Assembly: GCA_003989085.1 (NCBI GenBank)
Contig: RXIV01000002.1
Location: forward strand, 124,001-188,000
Source: Candidatus Competibacteraceae bacterium
GTDB taxonomy: Bacteria; Pseudomonadota; Gammaproteobacteria; Competibacterales; Competibacteraceae
Direction of reading: 5' to 3'
DNA: 64,000 nucleotides
Below the pieces are notes generated by a model, which was not told where the DNA came from, made no database searches, and saw only the letters and a program-made list of their open reading frames with translations. A program made the position numbers and the translations under genes. Position 1 is the first letter of the stretch, and each line of letters opens with the position of its first letter. This document shows positions 27,162-37,506 of the stretch, piece by piece.

Positions 27162-28064
27162 GTGAAACGGCAAGTACGCAAGGCGGTTTTCCCTGTGGCC
27201 GGTCTCGGCACCCGATTCCTGCCAGCCACCAAGGCCAGTCCCAAGGAAATGCTGCCGATTGTGGACAAGCCCCTGATTCAATACGGGGTTGAAGAAGCGG
27301 TTGCGGCAGGCGTGGATACTCTGGTGTTCATCATTGGCCGCACTAAAAATGCCATTGCTGATCATTTCGACAAGGCCTACGAACTGGAAGTAGAACTGGA
27401 GACTCGCGGCAAGACGGACCTGCTTGAAGTCGTCCGCAACATCGTGCCGCGTGGGGTGGAATGCGTCTATGTCCGGCAGGCAGAAGCGCTGGGCCTGGGT
27501 CATGCGGTGCTGTGCGCCCGGCCAGTAGTGGGTAATGAGCCATTTGCGGTGATTCTGGCTGACGATTTAATCGAAGAAGATACCGATGAAGGTGGCACTC
27601 TGAGTCAAATGACGCGCTGTTTCAACAAGTACCAGTGTTCGATTCTGGGTGTGGAGCGGGTGCCAAAAGAGGAAACTAACAAATACGGCATCGTGCATCC
27701 ATTGCCTTTCGCCAATCGTTTGAGCAATGTCGATGGCATTGTCGAAAAACCTAAACCGGAGAATGCCCCATCCGATCTGGCGGTAGTGGGCCGTTATATC
27801 TTGACCTCGCGGATTTTCGACTTGCTGGAACACATCCCGCGTGGGACCGGCAACGAAATCCAGTTGACTGATGGCATTGCCGCACTGCTACACGAAGAGC
27901 AGGTATTGGCCTATGAGTTTTCCGGGCGGCGGCATGATTGCGGGAGCAAGCTCGGCTATTTAATCGCCACCGTCGAATACGGCTTGCGTCATCCCGAACT
28001 CGGCGCACGCTTCCACAACTATCTACAAGAGATCAGTGGAAAACTGGGAGAGACCAGGGACTAA
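27162..28064 (+). CDS. galU: UTP-glucose-1-phosphate uridylyltransferase
   Basis: Makes UDP-glucose, the donor for surface glycans, glycogen-related routes and possibly for the GT41 enzyme. Typical GalU sequence: [20 protein letters not shown], then [19 protein letters not shown] and [16 protein letters not shown] near the end (here [15 protein letters not shown]). The frame is open further upstream, but the family N-terminus begins at GTG 27162 ([10 protein letters not shown]), with GAGG 10 nt upstream. 300 residues is normal. It lies in a plus-strand run with ackA 68 bp downstream. Confidence 0.95.
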   Translation: MKRQVRKAVFPVAGLGTRFLPATKASPKEMLPIVDKPLIQYGVEEAVAAGVDTLVFIIGRTKNAIADHFDKAYELEVELETRGKTDLLEVVRNIVPRGVECVYVRQAEALGLGHAVLCARPVVGNEPFAVILADDLIEEDTDEGGTLSQMTRCFNKYQCSILGVERVPKEETNKYGIVHPLPFANRLSNVDGIVEKPKPENAPSDLAVVGRYILTSRIFDLLEHIPRGTGNEIQLTDGIAALLHEEQVLAYEFSGRRHDCGSKLGYLIATVEYGLRHPELGARFHNYLQEISGKLGETRD

Positions 28065-28132
28065 AAGCGGGTAAAAATTTTTGATTTTCCACGGATACAG
28101 GTTTTCGACAAACATCCTGGAAGGGAACAATC

Positions 28133-29413
28133 ATGTCCAAAGGTCTGTTGGTCATTAACGCCGGCTCATCCAGCATCAAGTTTTCGGTATTTGCCCTGCC
28201 CAATGACGGCAGTGAATTGACGCTGGTCTGTCGCGGCTTACAGGAAAACCTTGGTGAGGATAATCCTCATTTCAAAGCCTTCGATCATGCCGGTCAGGTC
28301 TTGGCCGACGTGTATCCCACGCCGGGGAGCGAACCCTACCGCAAGCAGGGGCCAGAACATCGCCGCCGGGCCGCCGATGTCGCCGCGCCACCGCCGCCCA
28401 AACCGGTCAGCGCAGCGGTTTACGATCATCAGGCGGCATTGCGCGATCTGCTGGACTGGCTCGATCAAACGCCTGGCTTGCCGGAAGTCGTCGCCGCCGG
28501 GCATCGGGTGGTGCATGGCGGCGAGGAATTCAGCGATCCGCAACTGCTGACGCCGGCCATTATGAGCCGGCTGGAAACCTTCATCCCGCTGGCGCCGCTG
28601 CATCAGCCGCACAATCTGGCCGGGATTCGCGCCATCAGCGCAGTGCGGCCCACCTTGCCGCAGGCGGCCTGTTTCGACACCGCGTTTCATCACGGTCAAC
28701 CGGAATTAGCCAAGCTGTTCGCCTTGCCGAAAACCTACCGGGCGGAAGGGGTGCGGCGCTACGGCTTCCACGGCCTGTCTTATGAATACGTCGCCGGCGC
28801 GTTGACCACATTGATGGGAACGTCGATCACCGGACGGATCGTGATCGCGCATCTCGGCAACGGGGCCAGCATGTGCGCGATCCGCGATGGCCGCAGCATC
28901 GCCAGCACGATGGGTTTCACCGCCGTCGAAGGGCTGCCGATGGGCACTCGCACCGGTTCGCTTGACCCCGGCGTGATCCTGTATCTGATTGAACGGCATG
29001 GAATGGGCGTCAAGGATTTGACTAACCTACTCTACAAACAATCCGGGCTGCTCGGCTTGTCGGGTGTCAGCAATGACATGCGCGAGTTGCTGGCCAGTCC
29101 CGATCCCAACGCCAAGCTGGCGGTGGATTATTTCTGCTACCGGATCGCCCGCGAACTCGGCTCACTGGCGGCGGCGCTGGATGGACTCGATGCGCTGGTG
29201 TTTACCGGCGGCATCGGCGAACACGCGGCGGCGGTGCGGGAACAGGTCTGCGGCCTTTCAAGCTGGCTGGGGATTGAGATGGATCCAGCGGCCAACGCGG
29301 CTAATCAAACGCGAATTGACCGGGCCGGCAGCCGAACAGCGGTCTGGGTGGTGCCGACCAATGAAGAACTGGTGATCGCCCGCCACACCCGGCGACTGGT
29401 GCTGGACGGCTGA
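28133..29413 (+). CDS. ackA: Acetate kinase
   Basis: Converts acetate and ATP to acetyl phosphate, or the reverse. Motifs: INAGSSSIKFSVF at the N-terminus, AGHRVVHGGEEFSDP, ACFDTAFHH, YGFHGLSYEYV and AHLGNGASMCAI, and ALVFTGGIGEHAAAVRE near the C-terminus. At 426 residues it is about 25 longer than usual, owing to a Pro/Arg-rich insertion at about residues 62-93 (RKQGPEHRRRAADVAAPPPP). No pta gene is adjacent. AGGG lies 7 nt before the ATG. Confidence 0.94.
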   Translation: MSKGLLVINAGSSSIKFSVFALPNDGSELTLVCRGLQENLGEDNPHFKAFDHAGQVLADVYPTPGSEPYRKQGPEHRRRAADVAAPPPPKPVSAAVYDHQAALRDLLDWLDQTPGLPEVVAAGHRVVHGGEEFSDPQLLTPAIMSRLETFIPLAPLHQPHNLAGIRAISAVRPTLPQAACFDTAFHHGQPELAKLFALPKTYRAEGVRRYGFHGLSYEYVAGALTTLMGTSITGRIVIAHLGNGASMCAIRDGRSIASTMGFTAVEGLPMGTRTGSLDPGVILYLIERHGMGVKDLTNLLYKQSGLLGLSGVSNDMRELLASPDPNAKLAVDYFCYRIARELGSLAAALDGLDALVFTGGIGEHAAAVREQVCGLSSWLGIEMDPAANAANQTRIDRAGSRTAVWVVPTNEELVIARHTRRLVLDG

Positions 29414-29473
29414 TCAGACTCGACTGGAGCAGATTGGGCGCAAGCGGCGAGGCAGGTTAGGGGAGGGTAGCTT

Positions 29474-32400
29474 TTGAACTGGACGATTCTGATCTTCATT
29501 GCTGCGTTGTGGCTGGTTTCACCGATCATCCTGTTGATTGCCCTGATCGTGACCCGCCGGCAATTACACGAAACCCAGCGGTTGCTGGCGGTCGCTCAGG
29601 CGGCAGCGAAGAGCGCGGAACGAGCGCGGCAAATCGCCGAATCGTTGCCCCGGCCACTCGCCGCCGCGCCGGAACGTCCGCCTTTACCCTTTACGCTGGA
29701 AAAGCCAACGCCGGTTTCCTCACCGCCCCAACCGCTGATCAAGCCGCCAATTTCCGCTTCGCCGGCGCTGCAACTGGAGCCTTTGCCGGAAGCTCCCGTG
29801 GCGCTGCCTCTGCCTGAACCACAACCCGAACCGCCCGCCTTTACTCCTCCGCCTTTCACCCCACCGCCTGAACCACCCACTTTCGCTCCGCCGCCCCACC
29901 CTCGCAAACCGGAGAGGGTGGCCTGGCAACCGACCGCGCCGAACCCGTTGGAAAGGGCGCTGCATACATTGTCCGGTTGGCCAAAACTGATCGCGCCGTT
30001 CCTGATGCAGAACATCGGCTGGTTTATTGGCGGGTTCTGCTTTGTGGCCGGAGCGCTGTTCCTGATCGCCAACACCAGCGGCTTTATCAATGCACTGGCA
30101 GTATTCGGCAGTCTGGTCAGCGTTACCGCTTTTCTGCTGTGGGCTGGTTACCAGTTCCGCCGTCAACGCCCGGAACTGGTGATCGCCAGCAGTATGTTGC
30201 TGACCTTGTCCATGCTGTTGGCCCCGCTCGATCTAGCGGTGGCGGTGCGGTTGATCAACGCCAGTGGCGGCGACGGACTGCTGCTGATCGTCAGCCTGCT
30301 GATCACGGCGGCGACATTGGCAGCCTTTGTCGTCGCAGCAACATTGAGCAGCGCCTTGCTGGATCGAGCGCTGCAAGACCGTTACCCCACCCTGTTGACA
30401 GCGCTGGCGGCCATGCAACTGGCCGTACCTCTGGCCGCAATTTTCCCTGACTGGCGGGTTTTGGCGGGGCTGGATCTGGTGTTGTTGGGACTGCTTGCCT
30501 ACAGCCTGCATTGCTTCGTCCGTGAGTGGTTGCGCCGGCTATTCGTCGAGCAGCGGCTAACCACGTATTACGCTGCCGGATTGCTGGTGTATGCCGCCAC
30601 CGTGTCCTTCGTTCACCTGAGCTGGGCCTGGCCGCAATCGTTGCCGGACGGTTCCACCGGGCCGTTATTGATGGTGCTGTGCGGGTTGCTGTTCATGGTG
30701 GACGCAGCGTTCAAGGACTGGGTAGACAAATACACGGTGCTGTCGCGCTTCAGTTTCGCACTGTATGCGCTGTCAGCGGTCGCGGTGGCTATGGCGGTGC
30801 AGAACACGCCGGCGGTCCTGCTAACTCTGGCGCTGGGCGCAGCGCTGTACGGCTGGGTGACCTGGCGTTATCAGACCCTGCCGCCGCTGTATCTGCTGTT
30901 GGGCTGCGTCGCCGGGCTGTATGGCTTCAGCATTCTGACGATCCTGACGCCCGCCTGGCATAGCCTCGCCAGTGTGCCGGGCTTGCTGGCCTTGCTGGCG
31001 CTCAGTCGTTGGGCTAGTTCCCGCTCACGGGCAATGGCGCTGCAAGGATTGGTGGTGTTCGGGGCGCTGCTGATCGGGTTGACCAGCTGGAGTTTGGTCT
31101 GGAGCGAACCCGGTTGGCTGGGCTTTGGAACCGGCATGATGGCGGCGGGATTGGCGTATGCCGCTATCCGGCTGGCGCTGACCTTGCCCAACGCCGATCC
31201 ACGCTGGAGTTGGGCGGATGCCGGCGTAGCGCTGCTGGCGACGGTGGCCATCGCTTATTTGCCGAGTGGGCTGCCATTGCGGTGGGAAGTGCAAACGGCC
31301 TTTGGCTGGCTGGCGCTGGCGACAGGATGGGCCGGACTGGGTTTACAGGGTCGTCGCCGGGCGCCGATCAGTCGCAGTGTCTTCATCGCGGCGGCATTGG
31401 GCGACATTGCACTGGCTTTGACGCTGGCCGGGGTCAGTTTATGGCCAGACTGGCTAGGCCGGCTGGACCTGATTCTGTTGCTGATCGTGGCTGGCGGGCT
31501 GTTGCTCTGGCTGAGTCTGGGTTTGCGCCAACAGCCCTTATTTTATGGCGTGTTAGCGGTCGCCGCCGCCATTGGCGTTCTCATCAAACAGAGCTATTTC
31601 CCCGACCCTGGCAGCGGGTGGATCGAATTTGTGCTGGCGCTGGGACTGTGGGGGTTTCTGTGGCGGCTGGACTGGCGGTTGCGGATTCGGACGACAATGC
31701 TGGCCGATGCTGGGGAAGACCGGCTGGAGACAGGCTCCACCCTGATCCGCACCCCGCTGGAACAGGCGATGGCGCTGTTGTGGGCGGTTGGGCTAACCCA
31801 TTTGAGCCTGCGCCTGCTGGAAGGAACGTCCTCGACGCAATGGCCGTTGGTTGCCGGATGGGCAGCCATTTCTGGAATTTTACTGCTGGGCCGGTTTCAT
31901 TTATTTCATTGGTTCGCATTACCCGCACTGCTGGGATTAGCCGGAGTGCTGGTCGGACTGGAAAAAGCCGGGTTGATCTGGCCGTGGCTGGGCGCGAGCG
32001 CGGTACTGTACGGGTGGCTAGTCTGGCGGATCAGCGTAATCGCGCTGGCGAAGCCGACGACGCAGCGAATCGCGGGATTGCTGGGTTTCACTGTCCCCGG
32101 CGGCGCGGGCGGCTGTCGGCAAGTCGAAGAAGGTTTGCACGGTTTCGCCTTGTTGATCGCCGCCAGTGTGGTCGCGGTCAGTCCAGCGCTGGCCTTGCTT
32201 GGCTGGCCGGCGTGGCAGTTGTGGCCGGCGTTGGCAGCCAGTTTGCTGTTATTCGTGATGGCCGGTCGGCATTATCAAAGCGCTCCTCATGCCTACGCCG
32301 CGTTGATCACGGTGACTCTCAGCGTCTGGTTGATTCGGCCAGACCCGTTGTTCGGTCTCAATCAACCGATCCTCAACACCTTGCTCAGCCTGAGCATGGC

Positions 32401-34870
32401 GGTTGCCGCGCTCTGGCTGGAAACCGGCAGGGTTGCCCGGCTGGCCTTTTTCCAAACGCCACTGCTGCGCTTTAGCAGCCTGTTGTATGCCTTGGCGCTA
32501 GCCGGGGGCGTGCTGGCGGCATTGGCCGGCGAGCCCGGTTTGCCGTTGCTGTTGATCCTATTGGGCATTGCCCTGTTTCCGGTATCCCGACCGTGGTCGA
32601 GCGCCGCCGACTGGCGTGGGATCGGCCTGGCGTTGCTGTTGGGCGCCCTGACTTGGAGCATTGCGGCGCAATCCGGGGCCAGCCTTCGGGATATAGGCTG
32701 GATCGCCATTGCCTGGGGTTATGCGCTGTGGCTGGCCGGGAATCTGCTATTGCCGCGCTGGAACACCCACTGGCCGGATTGGGCCGTCGCGCCGGGAACC
32801 TGGCCGCTATTTGGCTTGATCGGGGTGCTACGCGGCGCGATAGCCGGCTTCGCGGTGGAGGCTTGGCCGCTTGCCGTCGCCGTGGCCCTGCTCACTCCGT
32901 ATCTGTTCCTGCTGTTGCGGAATAGCGCCTGGATCGGCTTGGCCTGGCTGGCGGTCGCCGCGCTGACCCTGAGTGGTTTGCTTGCTTTCGGCGGACTGGA
33001 ATGGAACCCGCTCACTATAACTGTGGCGTTGTTGTGGCTGAATCTGCTGTGGCTGCTGATTCCGCTCTGGCGGCGATATGGACAGCAGTTGGCGGGGTGG
33101 CTGCAATGGCGACAGCACGGGCTGGAACCGCCGCTGTTCTGGACGCCCTTCGTGGCGCTGACCCTGCTGCTGGCGGATGTGCTGAGTCTGGAAAGCCTCG
33201 GCTGGTGGTATGGCATTGCGCCACCGGATCGACTCTGGGCGCTGGTGGGCGTGACGGCGCTGTTGACCGCGACTGCGGCGCATGCCTGCCGGCTCCATCA
33301 GCACCGTGTGCAAGCACATACCCTGCTGGTGGCGGGCGCGGCAACGATGGGCGCGATGCTGCTGGCGTTCAACGCACCGCCGGGCAGTCTCCCGCTAGTC
33401 ATCGCCCTGTGGAATGGTGGACTGTTGCTAGTCTGGCGTTACGGGCCACACCGGTTCACGGTCTGGCGCGAGGCGCTGAAGGTTTGGCTCAACCTGTTGC
33501 CAGTGGCGGGGCTGGCGCTGCTATGGGCAACCCCGCAGTTTGACTGGGGATGGTGCGCCCTGACTCTGGGCTTACTCGGCGGAACGGCATTTGCGCGAGG
33601 CGTCTGGCAGGCCGACTCATTCTGGTTGAAAGTCGGACTGATCTTGCTGCTGGCGGGCAGTTACGCGCTTTGGCTGACCGGCGCAAATCCTTGGACAATC
33701 CTCAGTCTGGGGCCGTGGTATGCCTTACAAACTTGCGGCTTATTAGCAGCGAGCAGGGTGGCTCGGAGCTGGATTAACGGTCGGCTGGACGCTCTGACGC
33801 TTCCCGAACAGCGGGAACGATTGACATGGCTTTATGATCTGGAAGCAGTCCTCACCAGGCTGGAATCGTGGCTGTTGCTGCTGACCCTGCTCTGGATCGG
33901 GGTGCACAGCGGAGTCTTGTTGATGACGTTGACCGGAATGCGCTGGCCGATCTGGTATTTCGGCGTCCCTGCTGACCCACTGGCCTTTAGCGCAACGCTG
34001 CTGTTATTGATCGGCTGGGCGGGAAAGCGGGCATGGCGGCAACCGGATGAGTCAAACGGGCTGTATGCCGCTGCATTGTTATTAGGGCTGCTGGCGGTTT
34101 ATCTCCGGTTGATTATCCTAGGACTGACGCCTATTACCCCGTGGGATAGCGCAGCTTTACTCATTGCCGCCTTCGCTGCGTTCCTGCTCCATCAATTTAC
34201 CGCACTCCCGCCGTTTTACCGTTTGGCGCTACTGCTGCCGATTCTCGCCATCCTCACTACCCCGTGGCAACTCGCCTCACCGTGGACAGGCGGGACTCTT
34301 TTAACATCCGCCGTACTGTATTTGTCATTAGCCGGAACCTTACGGAATCCATTGCCATTGTATTTAGGTATATTGGCATTGAATGGCGCCATTTATTTAT
34401 GGGCACCACAGTGGGCAGCGCATTACGGACTATGGCAGTTCTACATCATTCCGGCAGCGGCATCGGGGTTGGTGCTGGCGCATCTGCACCGGCAGGAATT
34501 ACGCCCGAAGGTCTTGAATGGGGTACGACTGGCGGCGTTGAGCGCCTTATACGCTGGAGTAGGACTGGATGTATTTTTACGCCATGAATTGTGGATATTT
34601 GTGCTGGCGCTGACTTTGGCGATGACTGGTGTCATTCTCGGAATTGCCCTGAGGATTCGCGCTTTTCTTTATACCGGAGTGGCGTTTCTGATCTTGAACG
34701 TGCTGGGGCAACTGTTGCAATTTTATCCAGAACAGGGTTTCAGCCGGGCTTTAATTCTAATCGGCCTGGGCGCAGTGATTACAGCCGGCATGGTCTTTTT
34801 TAACCTGAGACGGGAAGCGATTTTGCAGCGCATCCGGATCATACGAGCCGATTTAGCGGAATGGGAATAA
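29474..34870 (+). CDS. Giant polytopic membrane protein, DUF2339-like
   Basis: A 1798-residue protein starting at TTG 29474 behind a strong GGAGGG site. An N-terminal membrane anchor (residues 4-26) is followed by a short coiled coil, a Pro-rich linker at about 60-150 (FTPPPFTPPPEPPTFAPPP), and then about 1600 residues of nearly continuous hydrophobic helices, by eye more than 40. The plan of anchor, Pro-rich linker and helix array resembles the uncharacterised DUF2339/COG5373 membrane proteins, at well above their usual length. The C-terminus is basic and cytoplasmic in character (NLRREAILQRIRIIRADLAE). No enzymatic motif was found. The function is unknown; neighbours give no clear hint. Confidence 0.82.
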   Translation: MNWTILIFIAALWLVSPIILLIALIVTRRQLHETQRLLAVAQAAAKSAERARQIAESLPRPLAAAPERPPLPFTLEKPTPVSSPPQPLIKPPISASPALQLEPLPEAPVALPLPEPQPEPPAFTPPPFTPPPEPPTFAPPPHPRKPERVAWQPTAPNPLERALHTLSGWPKLIAPFLMQNIGWFIGGFCFVAGALFLIANTSGFINALAVFGSLVSVTAFLLWAGYQFRRQRPELVIASSMLLTLSMLLAPLDLAVAVRLINASGGDGLLLIVSLLITAATLAAFVVAATLSSALLDRALQDRYPTLLTALAAMQLAVPLAAIFPDWRVLAGLDLVLLGLLAYSLHCFVREWLRRLFVEQRLTTYYAAGLLVYAATVSFVHLSWAWPQSLPDGSTGPLLMVLCGLLFMVDAAFKDWVDKYTVLSRFSFALYALSAVAVAMAVQNTPAVLLTLALGAALYGWVTWRYQTLPPLYLLLGCVAGLYGFSILTILTPAWHSLASVPGLLALLALSRWASSRSRAMALQGLVVFGALLIGLTSWSLVWSEPGWLGFGTGMMAAGLAYAAIRLALTLPNADPRWSWADAGVALLATVAIAYLPSGLPLRWEVQTAFGWLALATGWAGLGLQGRRRAPISRSVFIAAALGDIALALTLAGVSLWPDWLGRLDLILLLIVAGGLLLWLSLGLRQQPLFYGVLAVAAAIGVLIKQSYFPDPGSGWIEFVLALGLWGFLWRLDWRLRIRTTMLADAGEDRLETGSTLIRTPLEQAMALLWAVGLTHLSLRLLEGTSSTQWPLVAGWAAISGILLLGRFHLFHWFALPALLGLAGVLVGLEKAGLIWPWLGASAVLYGWLVWRISVIALAKPTTQRIAGLLGFTVPGGAGGCRQVEEGLHGFALLIAASVVAVSPALALLGWPAWQLWPALAASLLLFVMAGRHYQSAPHAYAALITVTLSVWLIRPDPLFGLNQPILNTLLSLSMAVAALWLETGRVARLAFFQTPLLRFSSLLYALALAGGVLAALAGEPGLPLLLILLGIALFPVSRPWSSAADWRGIGLALLLGALTWSIAAQSGASLRDIGWIAIAWGYALWLAGNLLLPRWNTHWPDWAVAPGTWPLFGLIGVLRGAIAGFAVEAWPLAVAVALLTPYLFLLLRNSAWIGLAWLAVAALTLSGLLAFGGLEWNPLTITVALLWLNLLWLLIPLWRRYGQQLAGWLQWRQHGLEPPLFWTPFVALTLLLADVLSLESLGWWYGIAPPDRLWALVGVTALLTATAAHACRLHQHRVQAHTLLVAGAATMGAMLLAFNAPPGSLPLVIALWNGGLLLVWRYGPHRFTVWREALKVWLNLLPVAGLALLWATPQFDWGWCALTLGLLGGTAFARGVWQADSFWLKVGLILLLAGSYALWLTGANPWTILSLGPWYALQTCGLLAASRVARSWINGRLDALTLPEQRERLTWLYDLEAVLTRLESWLLLLTLLWIGVHSGVLLMTLTGMRWPIWYFGVPADPLAFSATLLLLIGWAGKRAWRQPDESNGLYAAALLLGLLAVYLRLIILGLTPITPWDSAALLIAAFAAFLLHQFTALPPFYRLALLLPILAILTTPWQLASPWTGGTLLTSAVLYLSLAGTLRNPLPLYLGILALNGAIYLWAPQWAAHYGLWQFYIIPAAASGLVLAHLHRQELRPKVLNGVRLAALSALYAGVGLDVFLRHELWIFVLALTLAMTGVILGIALRIRAFLYTGVAFLILNVLGQLLQFYPEQGFSRALILIGLGAVITAGMVFFNLRREAILQRIRIIRADLAEWE

Positions 34871-34983
34871 GACAATTCCAATAGGAAAATGGGGGTCTTT
34901 TAATTCACAGTCGGCTTTATTATTGACCAGTTCCCTGATTTTTTGCGCCGCTTCCAAAGCACGTTTGCCCTTTCGACGTTTTC

Positions 34984-35011
34984 CAAAAAAACGCCGGCGC
35001 GAAGGCCGGCG
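34984..35011 (-). terminator. Rho-independent terminator of the ATP-grasp/alpha-E unit
   Basis: Stem CGCCGGC (34992-34998) and GCCGGCG (35005-35011), followed on the minus strand by a run of T (complement of 34985-34990). A second perfect 10-bp hairpin, TTCCTGAACC/GGTTCAGGAA (35021-35051), lies between it and the alpha-E stop codon. Confidence 0.8.
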
Positions 35012-35056
35012 AATCGAGTGTTCCTGAACCAGCGCGGGGCCGGTTCAGGAAACGAG

Positions 35057-36049
35057 CTAATGGGCAAAATAAGCAGCGGCAATCTGATTGTGCAAATCCC
35101 CAAAGCTGATTTGCAGGTTGTCGATAAATTCGTGCAGCCCCTCATGAGCCAGCTCCGGCACCGCCGCATCGCCAAGCCGCTGTTTAAGCGGAGCGATGGC
35201 TTCCAGCGACGAGGCGCTGCCAGGCAATTCTCGCAAACCGGCTTCCAGTTGCTTGAGGCAAAACGACACCGAGCGGGGAAAACTATCATTTTGCAACAGG
35301 AACTTGAGGACATCCGGTCCACCCACCCGCAGCCGCACCTGCTGACGGTACATCTGGTAGGCGCTGAGCGATTTCAGAACGCTCATCCACTGGATACTTT
35401 CAAACGGGTCCTGTTCGGCCTGCTCAGGAGCCGGAGTCTGGGACTGCGCTTGGGTTTGAGACTGAGATGGACTCTGAGCCGGAACCTGGTCTGCGTGGGC
35501 CAGCAAATTCGCCGAACGCACATCAAGAATGCGGGTCGTCATATCCGCCCGTTCCAGATAGCGGCCCAGCCACAGGAAGCTGTATGCAGCGGTGCGGCTC
35601 ATCGCGCCAGCCAGCAGGCCATTGATTTGCTGAGCGCCGTGAATCACCCGCCGCATAAATTCAAAGCGACCGCGCCGGGTCGGCAGATGATCGCGGGCAT
35701 AGATATACAGGCTATTGACCTGTTCCCACGCTTCCTGCGGCACGGTATCGCGGGTAGTGCGCAGGTTCTCGCGGGCATAGGCTAAACTGGACAGGATCGA
35801 ATTAGGATGATCGATGTCGCTGATCAGGAACTTGACCACGGTGGCTTCATCAGCCAAGCGGTGTGGGTCTTTCTCGAAAAACCGCTTCTCAGCCCCGACA
35901 ATGAAAATCAGCGGCAACCAGCCAAAGGTGGTGTTGCGCGGCAAATCCAACAGCAGGTTAGCGTTGACGTTAATCAGCCGGGCGGTGTCTTCAGCCCGCT
36001 CGATCTGCCGGGCCATCCAGTAAATGTTCTGCGCGACGCGGGATAGCAT
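35057..36049 (-). CDS. Alpha-E domain protein (DUF403)
   Basis: A 330-residue all-helical protein. The opening MLSRVAQNIYWMARQIERAED is the classical start of the alpha-E family; FLWLGRYLERADMTTRILDV is a second, internal copy of the motif. The linker at about residues 195-225 is Gln/Ser/Pro-rich. The family always travels with circularly permuted ATP-grasp and transglutaminase genes, and Iyer, Aravind and colleagues proposed that the set makes and processes a peptide or amide modification. The biochemical role is unproven. It starts 2 bp after the ATP-grasp gene. Confidence 0.92.
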   Translation of the reverse strand: MLSRVAQNIYWMARQIERAEDTARLINVNANLLLDLPRNTTFGWLPLIFIVGAEKRFFEKDPHRLADEATVVKFLISDIDHPNSILSSLAYARENLRTTRDTVPQEAWEQVNSLYIYARDHLPTRRGRFEFMRRVIHGAQQINGLLAGAMSRTAAYSFLWLGRYLERADMTTRILDVRSANLLAHADQVPAQSPSQSQTQAQSQTPAPEQAEQDPFESIQWMSVLKSLSAYQMYRQQVRLRVGGPDVLKFLLQNDSFPRSVSFCLKQLEAGLRELPGSASSLEAIAPLKQRLGDAAVPELAHEGLHEFIDNLQISFGDLHNQIAAAYFAH

Positions 36050-36051
36050 GG

Positions 36052-37506
36052 TTAAAGGCCCTCAGTGTCAACAATCCAGGTGTCCTTGCTGCCGCCGCCC
36101 TGCGAGGAGTTCACGACCAGCGAACCCTTGCGTAGCGCCACCCGGGTCAGACCGCCAGTAGTGACATAGGTGGTGGGACCAGACAGGATAAACGGGCGCA
36201 AATCAACATGGCGCGGTTCCATCTGATCGTTGTCGCACAAGGTCGGCGAGGTGGACAGCGCCAGAGTCGGCTGAGCGATGTAATTGCGGGGATCTTGCTG
36301 AATCAGCTCGGCAAAGCGCTTGTGTTCAGCAGGCGTAACGTGTGGCCCGACCATCATTCCGTAACCGCCGGACTCATTGGCTGGCTTGACTACCAGATTG
36401 GCTAGATTGGCCAACACATGCTTCCGGTCTTTTTCCCTCATGCACAGATAGGACGGGACATTGGGAATCAGCGGATCCTGATCAAGGTAGTATTTGATGA
36501 TTTCCGGGACGAAGGCATAGACCACCTTGTCATCGGCGACCCCGGCGCCCGGCGCGTTGGCGAGGGCGACCTTGCCTTTGCGCCAGGCCCGCAGCAAACC
36601 CTTGACGCCCAGAGCCGAATCGGGCAGGAACGCCTCCGGATCGAGAAACAGATCATCGATCCGTCGGTAAATCACATCCACCCGTTCCAGGCCTTCAATA
36701 GTCCGCATGTAGACGCAATCATCGTCGCCGACCTCCAGATCACTGCCTTCGACCAGTTCCACGCCCATCTGCTGGGCCAGGTAGGAATGCTCGAAATAGG
36801 CTGAGTTGTAGATGCCGGGAGTCAGCACTACCACGGTGGGCTGATCGCCGGGGCGCGGCGACAGCGAGGCCAGCATGTCGTACAGCCGTAGCGTGTAGTC
36901 ATCGACCGGCTGAATCCGCTGATGCTCGAATAGTTCCGGGAACACCCGCTTGGTGACGACCCGGTTTTCCAGCATGTAGGAAACGCCGGACGGCACCCGC
37001 AGGTTATCTTCCAGCACATAAAGCACCCCATCCTTGTCGCGCACCAAGTCACTGCCGCAGATGTGCGCCCAGACCCCGTGGCGGGGACTGACGCCAACGC
37101 ACTGCGGGCGGAAGTTGACCGATTGGGCCAGCACCTCAGCGGGAAACACCCCGTCCTTGACGATTTTCTGCTCGTGGTACAGGTCATCAATGAACAAGTT
37201 GAGCGCCTGCACCCGCTGTTTCAGGCCGGCCTCGGCACCATCCCACTCTTGTTTGGGAATGATGCGTGGCACGATGTCGAACGGCCAGGCGCGGTCAATG
37301 CTGCCACCTTCGGTGTAGACGGTGAAGGTGATCCCCATGACCAGGATAGCGAGCTCAGCGGCGGTTTTGCGCTCGCGCAGTTCCTCGTCATTCAGTGAAG
37401 CCAGATACTCGCACAAGGCGCGGGCCGGCGGGCGCGGCCCCGAGCCGCTGGCGATGAGTTCATCGTAGAACCCCGGCGCGGAATAGTGTTGCCACTCGAT
37501 AGTCAT
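36052..37506 (-). CDS. Circularly permuted type 2 ATP-grasp protein (DUF404/DUF407)
   Basis: A 484-residue predicted carboxylate-amine ligase. Characteristic segments: FTVYTEGGSIDRAWPFDIVP near the N-terminus, HGVWAHICGSDLVRDKDG, VLEDNLRVPSGVSYMLENR, then the nucleotide-binding region VVKPANESGGYGMMVGP and LSTSPTLCDNDQMEPRHVDL. ATG 37506 (MTIEWQHYS) follows AAGGA and gives the usual N-terminus; the frame also extends to a TTG at 37560. It is the first gene of a two-gene unit with the alpha-E protein, and is divergent from the transglutaminase gene at 37955. Substrate unknown. Confidence 0.92.
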   Translation of the reverse strand: MTIEWQHYSAPGFYDELIASGSGPRPPARALCEYLASLNDEELRERKTAAELAILVMGITFTVYTEGGSIDRAWPFDIVPRIIPKQEWDGAEAGLKQRVQALNLFIDDLYHEQKIVKDGVFPAEVLAQSVNFRPQCVGVSPRHGVWAHICGSDLVRDKDGVLYVLEDNLRVPSGVSYMLENRVVTKRVFPELFEHQRIQPVDDYTLRLYDMLASLSPRPGDQPTVVVLTPGIYNSAYFEHSYLAQQMGVELVEGSDLEVGDDDCVYMRTIEGLERVDVIYRRIDDLFLDPEAFLPDSALGVKGLLRAWRKGKVALANAPGAGVADDKVVYAFVPEIIKYYLDQDPLIPNVPSYLCMREKDRKHVLANLANLVVKPANESGGYGMMVGPHVTPAEHKRFAELIQQDPRNYIAQPTLALSTSPTLCDNDQMEPRHVDLRPFILSGPTTYVTTGGLTRVALRKGSLVVNSSQGGGSKDTWIVDTEGL

